From: Haloplanus sp. GDY1
GTDB taxonomy: Archaea > Halobacteriota > Halobacteria > Halobacteriales > Haloferacaceae
Assembly (NCBI RefSeq): GCF_023703775.1
Contig: NZ_CP098514.1
Location: 1,302,001 to 1,366,000, forward strand
Direction: 5' to 3'
Length of the DNA stretch: 64,000 nucleotides
Every line of letters starts with the position of its first letter. Position 1 is the first letter of the stretch. Below the pieces are notes generated by a model. That model saw only the letters and a program-made list of their open reading frames with translations. It was not told where the DNA came from and ran no database searches. The translations under genes were made by a program, and so were the position numbers. Below are positions 1 through 7,556 of the stretch, piece by piece.

Positions 1-2
1 GG

Positions 3-362
3 GGAGTGTCCAAACACCTGCTCGACCGTTCCACGGGCGACGAGATGCTCTCACCGCAGTATGCCGCCCCCGAACAGTTCTCCGAGGAGTACGGGCCGAC
101 CGACGACGCGACCGACATCTACCAGCTGGGGGCCGTGTTCTACGAGCTGTTCACCGGACGACCGCCGTTCGAAGGCGCCCCGGTGAGGGCGATGCATCAG
201 GTGTTGAACGAGTCACCCACGCCGCCGAGCGAGGTCGATTCCGTCCCCGAGGCGCTCGACGGAATACTGCTGACCGCGCTGGCAAAGGAGAAAGACGACC
301 GGTACGACGACGTGATCTACCTCCGCGACGCTCTCCGAGAGCTATTCGAGGGCCGAGAATAG
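3..362 (+). CDS. Serine/threonine protein kinase, C-terminal part (5' end outside window)
   Basis: The reading frame is open from the left edge, so this is the C-terminal end of a longer gene. The visible 120 residues are the C-lobe of a eukaryotic-type (Hanks) kinase: an APE activation-segment end within YAAPEQF, then the helix-F aspartate in the TDIYQLGAVFYELFTG stretch (DxxxxG), then the closing helices with a DDRYDD segment like the usual conserved Arg region. The catalytic loop and ATP site lie upstream and cannot be checked. No transmembrane segment follows the kinase domain, so any sensor part must be N-terminal. The GTG at position 6 is internal and is not the true start. Confidence 0.85.
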   Translation, partial: GVSKHLLDRSTGDEMLSPQYAAPEQFSEEYGPTDDATDIYQLGAVFYELFTGRPPFEGAPVRAMHQVLNESPTPPSEVDSVPEALDGILLTALAKEKDDRYDDVIYLRDALRELFEGRE

Positions 363-837
363 CCCGTCGTCGTAGCGGCCGTCGTATTCGACGACCGAAG
401 GTTCCCGCCCCACCAGCCGACGACGAACTGGGGCCGGGATGGGCGATAGCCCCCGGCCACGGGATAAACGGATTATACGATTAAGCTACAGAACAATGCG
501 GTTACGGGCCCCCTATTCGGGTATGGCACGGCGAAACCGTACCGACGACCGCAGCAATGCTACCGAATCGAAATTCTACCTCCCAGCCGGCGTCGCCCCG
601 CCGTTCGAGGCCAGTCGGGTCGCGGCCATCTGGGCGACGCTGTTCGACCGTCGCGTCTGAACCGTGCAAGATCGAACCGGAGTCCCGGAGTCGACCCACA
701 CGACTCACCGACTCAGTTAAGCCACCACACCGCCATTGCTACGATCCCGGTAGCAGACGTCGCAAGATGGTCACTGCGCGTCGCGTGGCCGTCCGATCGC
801 AGGGCTCGACACGCCGAAATCACCACCCGACAGAACA
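363..837. other. Intergenic stretch between kinase and HTH regulator
   Basis: About 475 bp without a convincing gene. One small open frame (ATG at 523 to TGA at 660, 45 codons, rich in Arg and Asn) could be a microprotein but has no recognised family. AT-richer words near 470-490 (GGATTATACGATTAAG) are a possible TATA region. The bases before 838 probably hold the promoter of the HTH-10 gene. I see no RNA gene or repeat here. Confidence 0.4.
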
Positions 838-1497
838 ATGGCGGATATCAAAGCGGTCGTCCGAGTCGAACACCCCGACATAGTCCTCACGAAGACGGTC
901 GCGCACGACCGGAGTTCGACCGTCGAGTCGGTGTCGGAGGCAGGAACCGACCCGACGTCGGGGAAGTTCTTCTATCACATCGCGTCGGCCGATCTCGACC
1001 GGTTCGAGGACGGGTTGCGCAACGACGACACCGTCGGCGAATTCGAGCGCGTCACCGAAACCGGAGACGAGACGGCGATCTACACCTTCGAGTATACGGA
1101 CGAAGCGAAGGTCGTCTCACCGGTGATTTCGGCCGCGAACGGCGTCACCCTCGACATGGAGAACGACGGGAGCGCCTGGATGTTGACAGTGTGGATGCCC
1201 GACCGAACGGACCTGGTCCACCTCTGGGACTATGCACAACGGAACGACATCGGGATCGAACTGCTGCGGGTGAACGAATACGCGAGTCTGGGGAAGACGG
1301 AGGCTGGGTTGACCGATAGCCAGCGAGAGGCACTCCTCGTCGCATTCGACGCGGGGTATTTCGAGGAACCGCGAAGCGCAACCCTGAGCGACGTCGCCGC
1401 CGAACTGGACATCTCTCAACCTGCGGCCAGTGGTCTCCTTCGACGTGGAATCAGGCGACTCGTCGCATCGTCCCTCCTGGATCCCGAGCGGGAGTGA
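838..1497 (+). CDS. Bacterio-opsin-activator type HTH-10 transcriptional regulator
   Basis: 219 residues. The N-terminal 150 residues form the alpha/beta sensor-like region common to haloarchaeal Bat-like regulators (starts MADIKAVVRVEHPDIVLTKT). The C-terminal 60 residues are a classic HTH-10 module: LTDSQREALLVAFDAGYFEEPR, then a helix-turn-helix around DVAAELDISQPAASGLLRRG. It lacks PAS or GAF domains, so it belongs to the short one-domain-plus-HTH class. The target is unknown; such proteins act as cytoplasmic DNA-binding activators. The next feature downstream is the first copy of the hairpin repeat, only 33 bp after the stop, so the gene marks the left border of the toxin-antitoxin array. 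Confidence 0.85.
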   Translation: MADIKAVVRVEHPDIVLTKTVAHDRSSTVESVSEAGTDPTSGKFFYHIASADLDRFEDGLRNDDTVGEFERVTETGDETAIYTFEYTDEAKVVSPVISAANGVTLDMENDGSAWMLTVWMPDRTDLVHLWDYAQRNDIGIELLRVNEYASLGKTEAGLTDSQREALLVAFDAGYFEEPRSATLSDVAAELDISQPAASGLLRRGIRRLVASSLLDPERE

Positions 1498-1530
1498 TCG
1501 ACGGTCGTGGCCGCGATAGACGTCCCGGAG

Positions 1531-1588
1531 TGTGCGCCCGGAACACTACCGGGCGAGAACCTCCCGATAGACTCGGGTGGGCTGAAAG
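1531..1588 (+). repeat. Hairpin repeat copy R1 bordering the doc unit
   Basis: First of four same-orientation copies. Perfect 7-bp stem: CGCCCGG (1535-1541), loop AACACTA, CCGGGCG (1549-1555). A second hairpin follows: CCTCCCGA (1560-1567) with TCGGGTGG (1573-1580), then CTGAAAG. The first 28 bp match copy R2 exactly; the second stem differs in sequence from R2/R3 but keeps the fold. It lies 3' of the minus-strand doc gene. Confidence 0.8.
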
Positions 1589-1626
1589 CCGAACGTCCGT
1601 GGGCCGGACCTCGACGGACGAGGGAG

Positions 1627-2187
1627 TTACTCGGTTTCGAGAGCGTCGTAGATCTCGCGGTGTTCGTCCCTGTCAGCCCGGGCGACCCGCGAGACGAGTT
1701 CCCCACGAACGTCCGCCATCACGTCGTCGGGAGGGGTGTCGGCCGGTCGATCCAGTCCGTCCGCAACCAGGTCGTCCCGCCACCGTTCGACGACGGCCGC
1801 CAAATCGACCGCCGTCGTCCGTGTCCGGAGATAGTGGCCCTCGTCGACCGTCGTCTCGTCCGTTCCGAACCGCTTCAGTATCCCTCTGATCTCGTCGTCG
1901 TAGTCGAACCGATACCCGTTGAGCAGGTAGAACACGGCCGTCGCGTTGAGTGCGGTGCGCTTGTTGCCGTCCACGAACGGATGATTGGCGACGAGGAGTC
2001 GAAGCGACTGGAACGCCGTCTCGTGAATCGTCTCGGGACCCGACCCGAAGCTCCGTCCGCCGACGTACTCGAGTGCGAATTCGACATCGCCACGGCTCCG
2101 GACTCCCGGACTGGTGTCGGAATACTCCGAGACGATGTCCTCGTGGATGTCGAGAACGTCCCCGACCGACGGATACCAGACGGTCAT
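1627..2187 (-). CDS. Fic/Doc-family protein (death-on-curing toxin type)
   Basis: 186 residues with the Fic signature HPFVDGNKRTA at 69-79; His69 is the expected catalytic base and the DGNKR loop binds nucleotide phosphates. Doc-type Fic proteins modify a target (classically phosphorylation of EF-Tu by phage P1 Doc); the substrate here is unknown. The family core is about 125 residues, so this protein has a C-terminal extension of about 60 residues after EGHYLRTRT. No plausible antitoxin is seen on the same strand: the open frame 2184-2408 that overlaps the start by 4 nt is Arg/Ser/Pro-rich and looks non-coding. The unit sits alone between hairpin repeats R1 and R2. Confidence 0.85.
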   Translation of the reverse strand: MTVWYPSVGDVLDIHEDIVSEYSDTSPGVRSRGDVEFALEYVGGRSFGSGPETIHETAFQSLRLLVANHPFVDGNKRTALNATAVFYLLNGYRFDYDDEIRGILKRFGTDETTVDEGHYLRTRTTAVDLAAVVERWRDDLVADGLDRPADTPPDDVMADVRGELVSRVARADRDEHREIYDALETE

Positions 2188-2594
2188 CGCCGGAGTCTCG
2201 TGCTGGACGGACCTGTTCTTTTCTCTCTACGACGGTCCGAAGCCCGGCGGTACGCCGCCGGTCGCCGTGAACAGACCGGGGGGTATCGAGAGGACGACAG
2301 AACCGGTCGAGAATCTACCCGCAGATCCGGTGGACGTAGATACCGCGTCCGTCGGCCGATCGGTCCGAAGGATCCGGTAGATCGTGGATTCACTCGCGCA
2401 GCGTACAAGATCGATGTGCGCCCGGAACACTACCGGGCGAGAATCTACTAGTAGGCGCAGTGAAAGTGGAATATAATATTCGGGGTCGAAACGCGCTAAG
2501 GCGTCGGTTGTCTCCTTTTCCGCTCGGGTCGGATTTCGACCGATTGCGCGACGGCGCCAAAGAAGTATAAACGAAGACGGCCCTATATCGTAGC
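2188..2594. other. Gene-free stretch between doc and the first DUF433 gene
   Basis: About 400 bp between divergent genes. It holds hairpin repeat R2 (2415-2468) and, near 2564-2572, the TATA-like AGTATAAAC placed about 25 bp before the DUF433 start, consistent with a leaderless transcript. The left half (2188-2414) must contain the doc promoter. No antitoxin-like open frame was found on either strand. Confidence 0.5.
2415..2468 (+). repeat. Hairpin repeat copy R2
   Basis: Same 28-bp core as R1 (perfect 7-bp stem 2419-2425 / 2433-2439 around AACACTA). It is followed by the 10-bp perfect palindrome CTACTAGTAG (2445-2454) and GCGCAGTGAAAGTG. It matches R3 over about 54 bp with a few substitutions. 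It separates the doc unit from the first DUF433/DUF5615 unit, 884 bp after R1. Confidence 0.85.
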
Positions 2595-2870
2595 ATGACG
2601 ATTACCCGCGACGAGGATATTCTCGGAGGAGAGCCGCGTATCGATGGGACCAGAGTCGGGGTTCGTCACGTTGCTGCGCGGGTGATAGACTCCGGTCAGT
2701 CGCCGGCGTACGTCGCTGACCAACTCGATGTCTCGCTCGCAGCGGTGTACGAGGCACTCTCGTACTACTATGACCACATCAAGGAGATGCGTGAACTCGA
2801 ACAGAAAAACGAAGATGCGTTCGATCGGGTTCGAGAGTCCTCGCTGAAGCCGAAAGAGACTATCCAGTGA
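2595..2870 (+). CDS. DUF433 family protein (VapB-like antitoxin)
   Basis: 91 residues. The N-terminal half matches DUF433: DEDILGGEPRIDGTRVGVRHVAARV, then SPAYVADQLDVSLAAVYEALSYYYDH, an HTH-like DNA-binding fold found in antitoxins. A charged tail after residue 65 (MRELEQKNEDAFDRV) would contact the toxin. It overlaps by 4 nt (GTGA) with the following DUF5615 frame, the usual antitoxin-then-toxin order. Unlike its partner, this gene is intact. A TATA-like AGTATAAAC lies about 25 bp upstream of the ATG. Confidence 0.8.
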   Translation: MTITRDEDILGGEPRIDGTRVGVRHVAARVIDSGQSPAYVADQLDVSLAAVYEALSYYYDHIKEMRELEQKNEDAFDRVRESSLKPKETIQ

Positions 2871-3236
2871 CGGGTGCCCGGATTCTCCTAGACGAACACG
2901 TTGGCCGCATCTTTGAGCGGTTACTCCGTGAGCGAGGATACGATGTGGTTCAGGCCAAAGACGAGTTCGGAGAGTAGACCGATGACGTCGAACTACTTCG
3001 GTGGTGTGACAGCGAAGGGGGTAGTCTTGGTCACGAACAACGCCAAGGATTTCGAACCGCTCCACCGGACCACAGAACACGCCGGAATGCTGTTGTACTA
3101 CGATCAGAAGCTTCCCGATAGTGATCCCGAGGGGCTTGCCCGGACAGTAGACGAGGTGTTCAATCAGTACGGCTCGCGGGATATCGAGAACGAACTCGTT
3201 GATCTCGACGAGTGGTATGACTGGCTCCACGAGTGA
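2867..3236 (+). pseudogene. DUF5615 PIN-like toxin, inactivated by stop and frameshift
   Basis: Starts at GTG 2867 inside the DUF433 stop. The frame reads VTGARILLDEHVGRIFERLL and so on, then hits TAG at 2975-2977 (codon 37), just before TDDVELLRWCDSEG. A run of five G (3017-3021) then shifts the frame by +1. The rest, VVLVTNNAKDFEPLHRTTEHAG to the stop at 3234-3236, is in the other frame. Removing one G restores the typical DUF5615 text. Conserved acidic positions (DEH, TDD, NNAKDF) are still recognisable, so decay is recent. DUF5615 proteins are PIN-like (Mut7-C type) putative RNases paired with DUF433. Confidence 0.85.
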
Positions 3237-3251
3237 CTGAGCGAGTGAAAG

Positions 3252-3305
3252 TGTACGCCCGGAACACTACCGGCCGAGTTTCTACTAGTAGGCTCGGTGG
3301 AAGTG
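3252..3305 (+). repeat. Hairpin repeat copy R3
   Basis: TGTACGCCCGG core with loop AACACTA (3263-3269); the right arm CCGGCCG (3270-3276) has one mismatch, giving 6 of 7 pairs. The palindrome CTACTAGTAG is at 3282-3291, followed by GCTCGGTGGAAGTG. It starts 16 bp after the end of the broken toxin and 837 bp after R2, in the same orientation. A leaderless-type start for the next antitoxin lies 55 bp on. Confidence 0.85.
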
Positions 3306-3360
3306 ATCTGGGTACGAACCCGGCCGGACGTTCAAGTATGGTGGCGCCGTAGCTTACAGT

Positions 3361-3642
3361 ATGAGCCAGGTGACGAGACGTATCGTGCAGGAACTCCACG
3401 ACGAGCCACACCTCGAAGGGCGGCGGATTACTGTTCAGTTCATCAAAGAACAAGTCGAGGAGCGTGGACTCGATCCGAGAACGGTCGCAGATCGCCATGA
3501 GCTCGACGTGGCTGATGTCTACCGGGCACTCACCTATTACCACGATCACCCCGGGGAGATGCGGGCGATCGAACGCCAGCGTCAATCCGTGACCGACGAA
3601 CACGACCACCTGACGACCGACCCCGACGACGTTCGAGACTAA
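3361..3642 (+). CDS. DUF433 family protein (VapB-like antitoxin), second copy
   Basis: 93 residues, DUF433-like: HLEGRRITVQFIKEQVEERGLDP, then TVADRHELDVADVYRALTYYHDHPGEMRAIE. It differs strongly from the first DUF433 protein in its N-terminal third, so the two units are not a recent duplication. Its TAA overlaps the ATG of the toxin gene (TAATG), indicating translational coupling. TATA-like AAGTATGG lies about 26 bp before the ATG. Likely role: neutralises the DUF5615 partner and autoregulates the operon. Confidence 0.8.
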   Translation: MSQVTRRIVQELHDEPHLEGRRITVQFIKEQVEERGLDPRTVADRHELDVADVYRALTYYHDHPGEMRAIERQRQSVTDEHDHLTTDPDDVRD

Positions 3643-3983
3643 TGGGGTATCGCATTCTAGCTGACGAAAACGTCGAACAGGCGACGATCAACTATCTGCA
3701 GAAACTCGATCACGATGTCGAGTGGATCGGCGATGTCGAGGAACTCGGCCTCGGTGCTGACGACGAATCGATCGCTGCCTACGGACGCGAAACGACCCGT
3801 CTCATTCTCACACAGGATGACGACTTCTTCACCCAGATGGATGTCGAAGATACTGCTGGGATTCTCTTTCAGAAAGATCAGACGCTTTCGGCCCGAGAAG
3901 TAGGGGACATCGTACACGAACTCTCCGGGTATATCGATCAGTCTGACGTGACGCTCGAATACGTGAGCCGAAGCTGGCTGTAA
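3642..3983 (+). CDS. DUF5615 PIN-like family toxin
   Basis: 113 residues, intact. PIN-like (Mut7-C) layout with acidic clusters typical of the family: LADENVEQ near residue 7, GADDESIAAYGRE near 38, and ILTQDDDFF near 55-63; these carboxylates are the presumed metal ligands of a ribonuclease site. The C-terminal region (DIVHELSGYIDQSDV) matches the family helix. The start ATG overlaps the stop of the DUF433 antitoxin. This is the only complete two-gene toxin-antitoxin pair in the array. Confidence 0.82.
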   Translation: MGYRILADENVEQATINYLQKLDHDVEWIGDVEELGLGADDESIAAYGRETTRLILTQDDDFFTQMDVEDTAGILFQKDQTLSAREVGDIVHELSGYIDQSDVTLEYVSRSWL

Positions 3984-4024
3984 TTCGCTGATTCTCCACG
4001 CTAAGGACAACACTCGGACCGAAA

Positions 4025-4053
4025 TGTACGCCCGGAACACTAACGTCCGGCCT
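4025..4053 (+). repeat. Hairpin repeat copy R4, degenerate
   Basis: TGTACGCCCGGAACACTA is identical to R3 over 18 bp. The right arm is lost (ACGTCCGG instead of CCGGGCG) and no CTACTAGTAG palindrome follows. It begins 42 bp after the stop of the intact toxin and 773 bp after R3. It looks like the right boundary of the array. The next 200 bp up to the flavoprotein gene are GC-rich and hold no gene that I can support. Confidence 0.7.
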
Positions 4054-4250
4054 CATCCCTGGCAGCGTGCCGTGTCGGCCGGCTAACCCTCGTGCCGGGC
4101 GGCCGTCGGATGCGTGGGACGGCGCCACGTGTAGCGTGCCCGGGTTCGCCGCGCGGTCATCGCGCCCTGATGGGCGTGCTCGGGCGGGGACTGAAGGCAC
4201 GCACGGCGGGGTACGCCCCCCAGGCGGTAACGTCTTGCGGACCGGTCGGG

Positions 4251-5621
4251 TCAGTAGACGTAGTCGGACTCGGGGACGTTGACGTACCCGCCTCGGAGTC
4301 GCCGTTTCCGCCAGCGGTATCCCACGAGGAGTTTGATCGCGTCCCACCCGGCCGCGAACTTGCGCTCGAACAGCCGGTAGCCCGACTCCTCGGCGAGCAT
4401 CTTGCGTGCGGTGCGGAAGACCCGGTCCCAGTCGTCGGGGCCGTACGCCGCGGTCATGTCGGCCATCGTCACGTTCCGGAGAATCTCGTCCTCGATGGCG
4501 TCCTTCCAGGCGTCGTTGTAGCCGGAGAGGTCGCCCGAGCCGGCCAGTTCGCCCGCGATGCTCCCGGTGCGGACGGCCACGTGGTCGCCCCCCTCGTGGA
4601 ACGCGGAGGTGGTGCCCATCGCGCCGCCGACGACCGCGATGCCGGCGTCGACGGGGGAGTCGACGGGTCTGGTCGAGGAGATGGGATACGTCTCGGTGCC
4701 CGCGGACTTGCCCCGGTCCTCGACCAGCGGGAAGTCCTCGGGGACGTCGTACTCGTCGCCGTACTCGTGTTCGAGGAGGCGACGGAGGTACTCGCTCCCC
4801 CCCGGAACCGACTCGTCGTCCGGCCGGACGAGGGCGTACGACGCCGGATCCGTCACGTCGTCCAGGTCGAGGCCGATGGGCATGGTGAGGCCGATCCGGG
4901 CCACGTCGTCGTCGTTGGGGAAGATCCACGGATAGGCGGTGTGACCGGGGATGTACCCCCACCAGAACGTGATGGCTCCGCGGAGGTCCTCCGCGACGGC
5001 CGGCGGCAGCTTTCGGTGTTCCTGATACGCGATGTGGTTGGCCGTCGTCGTCCCGAGGCGGTCGGTCACCGGGTAGGGCAGGTAGCGGTCCAGCACGCGG
5101 TTGGTGACGGTTCGCTGTGGGCCGTCCGCGAGGATCACGACGTCGGCGGTCACCGCGTCGCCGTCGGCCAGCCGGAGCGTGTGCCGCGGGTCGGCGTCGA
5201 GCGTCGTCTCCACGTCCCGCACGGAGACGCCGACGCGGTAGTCGGCGCCCGCCGTCTCGGCGCGCTCCCGAAGCCAGTCGTCGAACCGGGCGCGGTGGAA
5301 GGTGTAGCCGAAGTTGTCGTACGAGGAGTCGATGCCGGTGCTTCGGAGGGTACAGGACTCCGACGGGCCGACGAACTCCGCGCGGTCGAGTTCCGACAGC
5401 AGGACGCCGTCGGGGAACTCGTCGGGGTGGATGCCCATGATGTCGACCCAGTAGTCGAGGATGCCGGCGGCGTCCGTCGAGTCCGGGCCGAGGCCTGTCC
5501 GATCCTCGCGGGGGACCCCCTTCTCGAGGACGAGCGCGGACGCACCGGTCGCCGCCGCCGCGCGCGCTGCCGCCGACCCGGCGGGGCCGCCGCCGACGAC
5601 GGCTACGTCGACGTGTTCCAT
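4251..5621 (-). CDS. Geranylgeranyl reductase family FAD-dependent oxidoreductase
   Basis: 456 residues. The N-terminal FAD site is VAVVGGGPAGSAAARAAA (residues 7-24, GxGxxG), followed by the ribose-binding glutamate in LVLEKG. Family landmarks include a second FAD contact near GIAVVGGAMGTTSAFHEGGDH and the large substrate region between. Members saturate the isoprenoid chains of archaeal lipids (digeranylgeranylglycerophospholipid reductase), or related isoprenoids of quinones. This one is longer than the roughly 400-residue lipid enzyme, so a paralogue acting on another polyprenyl substrate is possible. It is transcribed away from the 2-hydroxyacid dehydrogenase; the 121-bp gap holds both promoters. 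Confidence 0.75.
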   Translation of the reverse strand: MEHVDVAVVGGGPAGSAAARAAAATGASALVLEKGVPREDRTGLGPDSTDAAGILDYWVDIMGIHPDEFPDGVLLSELDRAEFVGPSESCTLRSTGIDSSYDNFGYTFHRARFDDWLRERAETAGADYRVGVSVRDVETTLDADPRHTLRLADGDAVTADVVILADGPQRTVTNRVLDRYLPYPVTDRLGTTTANHIAYQEHRKLPPAVAEDLRGAITFWWGYIPGHTAYPWIFPNDDDVARIGLTMPIGLDLDDVTDPASYALVRPDDESVPGGSEYLRRLLEHEYGDEYDVPEDFPLVEDRGKSAGTETYPISSTRPVDSPVDAGIAVVGGAMGTTSAFHEGGDHVAVRTGSIAGELAGSGDLSGYNDAWKDAIEDEILRNVTMADMTAAYGPDDWDRVFRTARKMLAEESGYRLFERKFAAGWDAIKLLVGYRWRKRRLRGGYVNVPESDYVY

Positions 5622-5742
5622 ACCCTACGTCCTGGCGGGCGACTGTATTAATGGCCCGGAACGCGACGCGGCCCGGCGGCCGGGGCCCCGTCCCGCGGTC
5701 GTCCCCCGAGGGACTATAACGGAGGCGGGAGCAACCCCCTCC

Positions 5743-6693
5743 ATGACCGATCCGGACGTCGTCGTCCTGCGGCAGAAAGTTCACGGCATGGCCCCCGAAG
5801 CGTACGGCGCGAAACTCCGCGACCGACTCCCCGACCACGAGGTGGCCGTCGCGACCACGCCCGACGAGGAGCGGGACCTGCTTCGCCGGACTCGGGTGGC
5901 GACCGGCATCAGCTTCGACCCCGAGTGGCTGGAGGTGGCCGAGAACCTCGACCTCTTCGCCTGCGCCTTCGCCGGCACGGGACACCTCGACGTGGACGCG
6001 CTGGAGGCCGCCGGAGTCGCCGTCACCAACGCGGCCGGCGTCCACGGCCCAAACATCTCGGAGTACGTCGTCGGCGCCCTGGTCGGCCACGAACGCCGGT
6101 TCAGGCTCGCCCGGGAGCGACAGGAGCGCGCCCACTGGGAGGCCTACCCCGTCGGCGAACTCCACGGGAGTACGGCCGCCGTCGTCGGCCTGGGCGCCAT
6201 CGGCTCCGCCCTCGTGGAGCGACTCCACCCCTTCGGCGTCGAGACGATCGGCGTCCGCTACACCCCCGAGAAGGGCGGCCCGACCGACGAAGTGGTCGGC
6301 TTCGACGAGGTACACTCCGCCCTCGCCCGCGCGGACTACGTGATCCTCGCCTGCCCGCTCACCGACACCACTCGCGGCCTGATCGACGCCGACGCCCTGG
6401 CGTCGATGCGCGCGGACGCCCTGCTCGTGAACGTCGCCCGCGGCCCCGTCGTCGACACCGACGCGCTGGTGACGGTGCTGCGGGACGGGGACATCCGCGG
6501 GGCGACCCTCGACGTGACCGACCCCGAACCGCTGCCCGCGGACCACCCGCTCTGGTCGTTCGACGACGTCCAGATAACCCCGCACAACGCCGGCAACACG
6601 CCGAAGTACTACGACCGCCTCGCCGACATCCTCGTGGAGAACCTGCGGCGGATCGAGGAGGGAATCGACGAACTGGAGAACCAGGTCGTCTAG
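5743..6693 (+). CDS. D-2-hydroxyacid dehydrogenase
   Basis: 316 residues. NAD(P)-binding motif VVGLGAIGSALVERL (GxGxxG) near residue 146; catalytic Arg in NVARGPVVD; Glu in DPEPLPADHPLW; His in ITPHNAGNTP. This is the full triad of the D-isomer-specific family, which reduces 2-oxoacids to D-2-hydroxyacids in the cytoplasm. The ATG at 5743 is chosen because the frame upstream is Arg/Pro-rich and lacks family similarity. It converges with the FAH-family gene, overlapping by 4 bp at the 3' ends. The substrate cannot be told from sequence. Confidence 0.88.
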   Translation: MTDPDVVVLRQKVHGMAPEAYGAKLRDRLPDHEVAVATTPDEERDLLRRTRVATGISFDPEWLEVAENLDLFACAFAGTGHLDVDALEAAGVAVTNAAGVHGPNISEYVVGALVGHERRFRLARERQERAHWEAYPVGELHGSTAAVVGLGAIGSALVERLHPFGVETIGVRYTPEKGGPTDEVVGFDEVHSALARADYVILACPLTDTTRGLIDADALASMRADALLVNVARGPVVDTDALVTVLRDGDIRGATLDVTDPEPLPADHPLWSFDDVQITPHNAGNTPKYYDRLADILVENLRRIEEGIDELENQVV

Positions 6694-7412
6694 CGCTCCG
6701 GCGGCGCCACGTCGTTCCGAAGCGTCCCCACGCCCTCGTAGGTGATCTCGACCGTGTCGCCGGGGTCGACGGTGCCGGGGTTGGCCGGACTGCCGAACGC
6801 GATCACGTCGCCGGGGCGGAAGGTGAACCGCTCCGAGAGGAAAGAGACGATTTCGTAGGGGTCGAACAGCATGAGTTCCGTGTTGGCCTCCTGCCGGCGC
6901 TCGCCGCTCACGTCGGTGTGCATGTCGATCCCGTGGGGGTCGAGGTCCGTCTCGATCCACGGCCCCAGCGGGCCGGATCCGTCGAAGGCCTTGCGGGCCG
7001 TCCGCCCGGGCTGATCGAGGGCGTCGACGTCGTTCATGATGGTGTAGCCCCGGACGACCTCGGGGACCTCCTCGGGGTCAAGGCGGTGACACCGCTCGTC
7101 GATCACGGCACAGAGTTCGCCGGCGTAGGTGACCTCCTCGGAGAACGTCGGGTAGGGGATCGGCTCCCCGTGAGCGACGACGGAGGCCGGCGGCTTGATG
7201 AAGAAGGCCGGCTGATCGGGCACGTCGTACTCCATCTGGTCGAGCGTCTCGGCGAAGTTCCGGCCGACGCAGTAGAGCGCCGAGGGATCGCAGGGGGCGG
7301 CGAGTGCGCCGTCCTCGCCGACGACGAACCGTCCCGCGTCCGTCTCGACGGCACCGTCCCGGTACTCGCCGGTGTACACCTCGCCATCGACCGCGATGCG
7401 TGCGAGTTTCAT
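6690..7412 (-). CDS. Fumarylacetoacetate hydrolase (FAH) family protein
   Basis: 240 residues from the ATG at 7412 (MKLARIAVDGEVYTG); an upstream start at 7478 would add a basic non-family leader. Family features: YCVGRNFAETLDQM, FFIKPPASV, an EVTYAGELCAVID metal-binding segment, GPLGPWI, and TFRPGDVIAFGSPANPG. FAH-type enzymes use a divalent metal to cleave or decarboxylate 2-oxo acids such as acylpyruvates and fumarylpyruvate. Next to a 2-hydroxyacid dehydrogenase it may share a 2-oxoacid pathway, but the pair is convergent, not an operon. Confidence 0.85.
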   Translation of the reverse strand: MKLARIAVDGEVYTGEYRDGAVETDAGRFVVGEDGALAAPCDPSALYCVGRNFAETLDQMEYDVPDQPAFFIKPPASVVAHGEPIPYPTFSEEVTYAGELCAVIDERCHRLDPEEVPEVVRGYTIMNDVDALDQPGRTARKAFDGSGPLGPWIETDLDPHGIDMHTDVSGERRQEANTELMLFDPYEIVSFLSERFTFRPGDVIAFGSPANPGTVDPGDTVEITYEGVGTLRNDVAPPER

Positions 7413-7556
7413 ACGCCCCCGTCCCGGCCGACCGACAAACCGCTTGTGGAACGGCGGCGAAACGGTTTTGTATGACAAACGGTAACGATGGACGTACCCC
7501 TACCCGCGGCCCCCGATCCACGCCAGTTTTTACCCGTCGGCCGGAACCGGGAGGTA

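Noticed and set aside
2184-2408. Frame overlapping the doc start by 4 nt as a possible antitoxin
   Set aside because: The spacing is right, but the text is Arg, Ser and Pro with no antitoxin-like helix or DNA-binding motif.
4054-4250. Structured non-coding RNA (SRP or RNase P RNA) in the GC-rich gap
   Set aside because: No SRP Alu or helix-8 signature and no RNase P conserved regions; nothing to support an RNA gene.
3829-6960. 1043-codon minus-strand open frame spanning several genes
   Set aside because: It is the GC-rich shadow of the flavoprotein and dehydrogenase genes: Arg/Pro-rich, no family match, and it overlaps genes with clear motifs.
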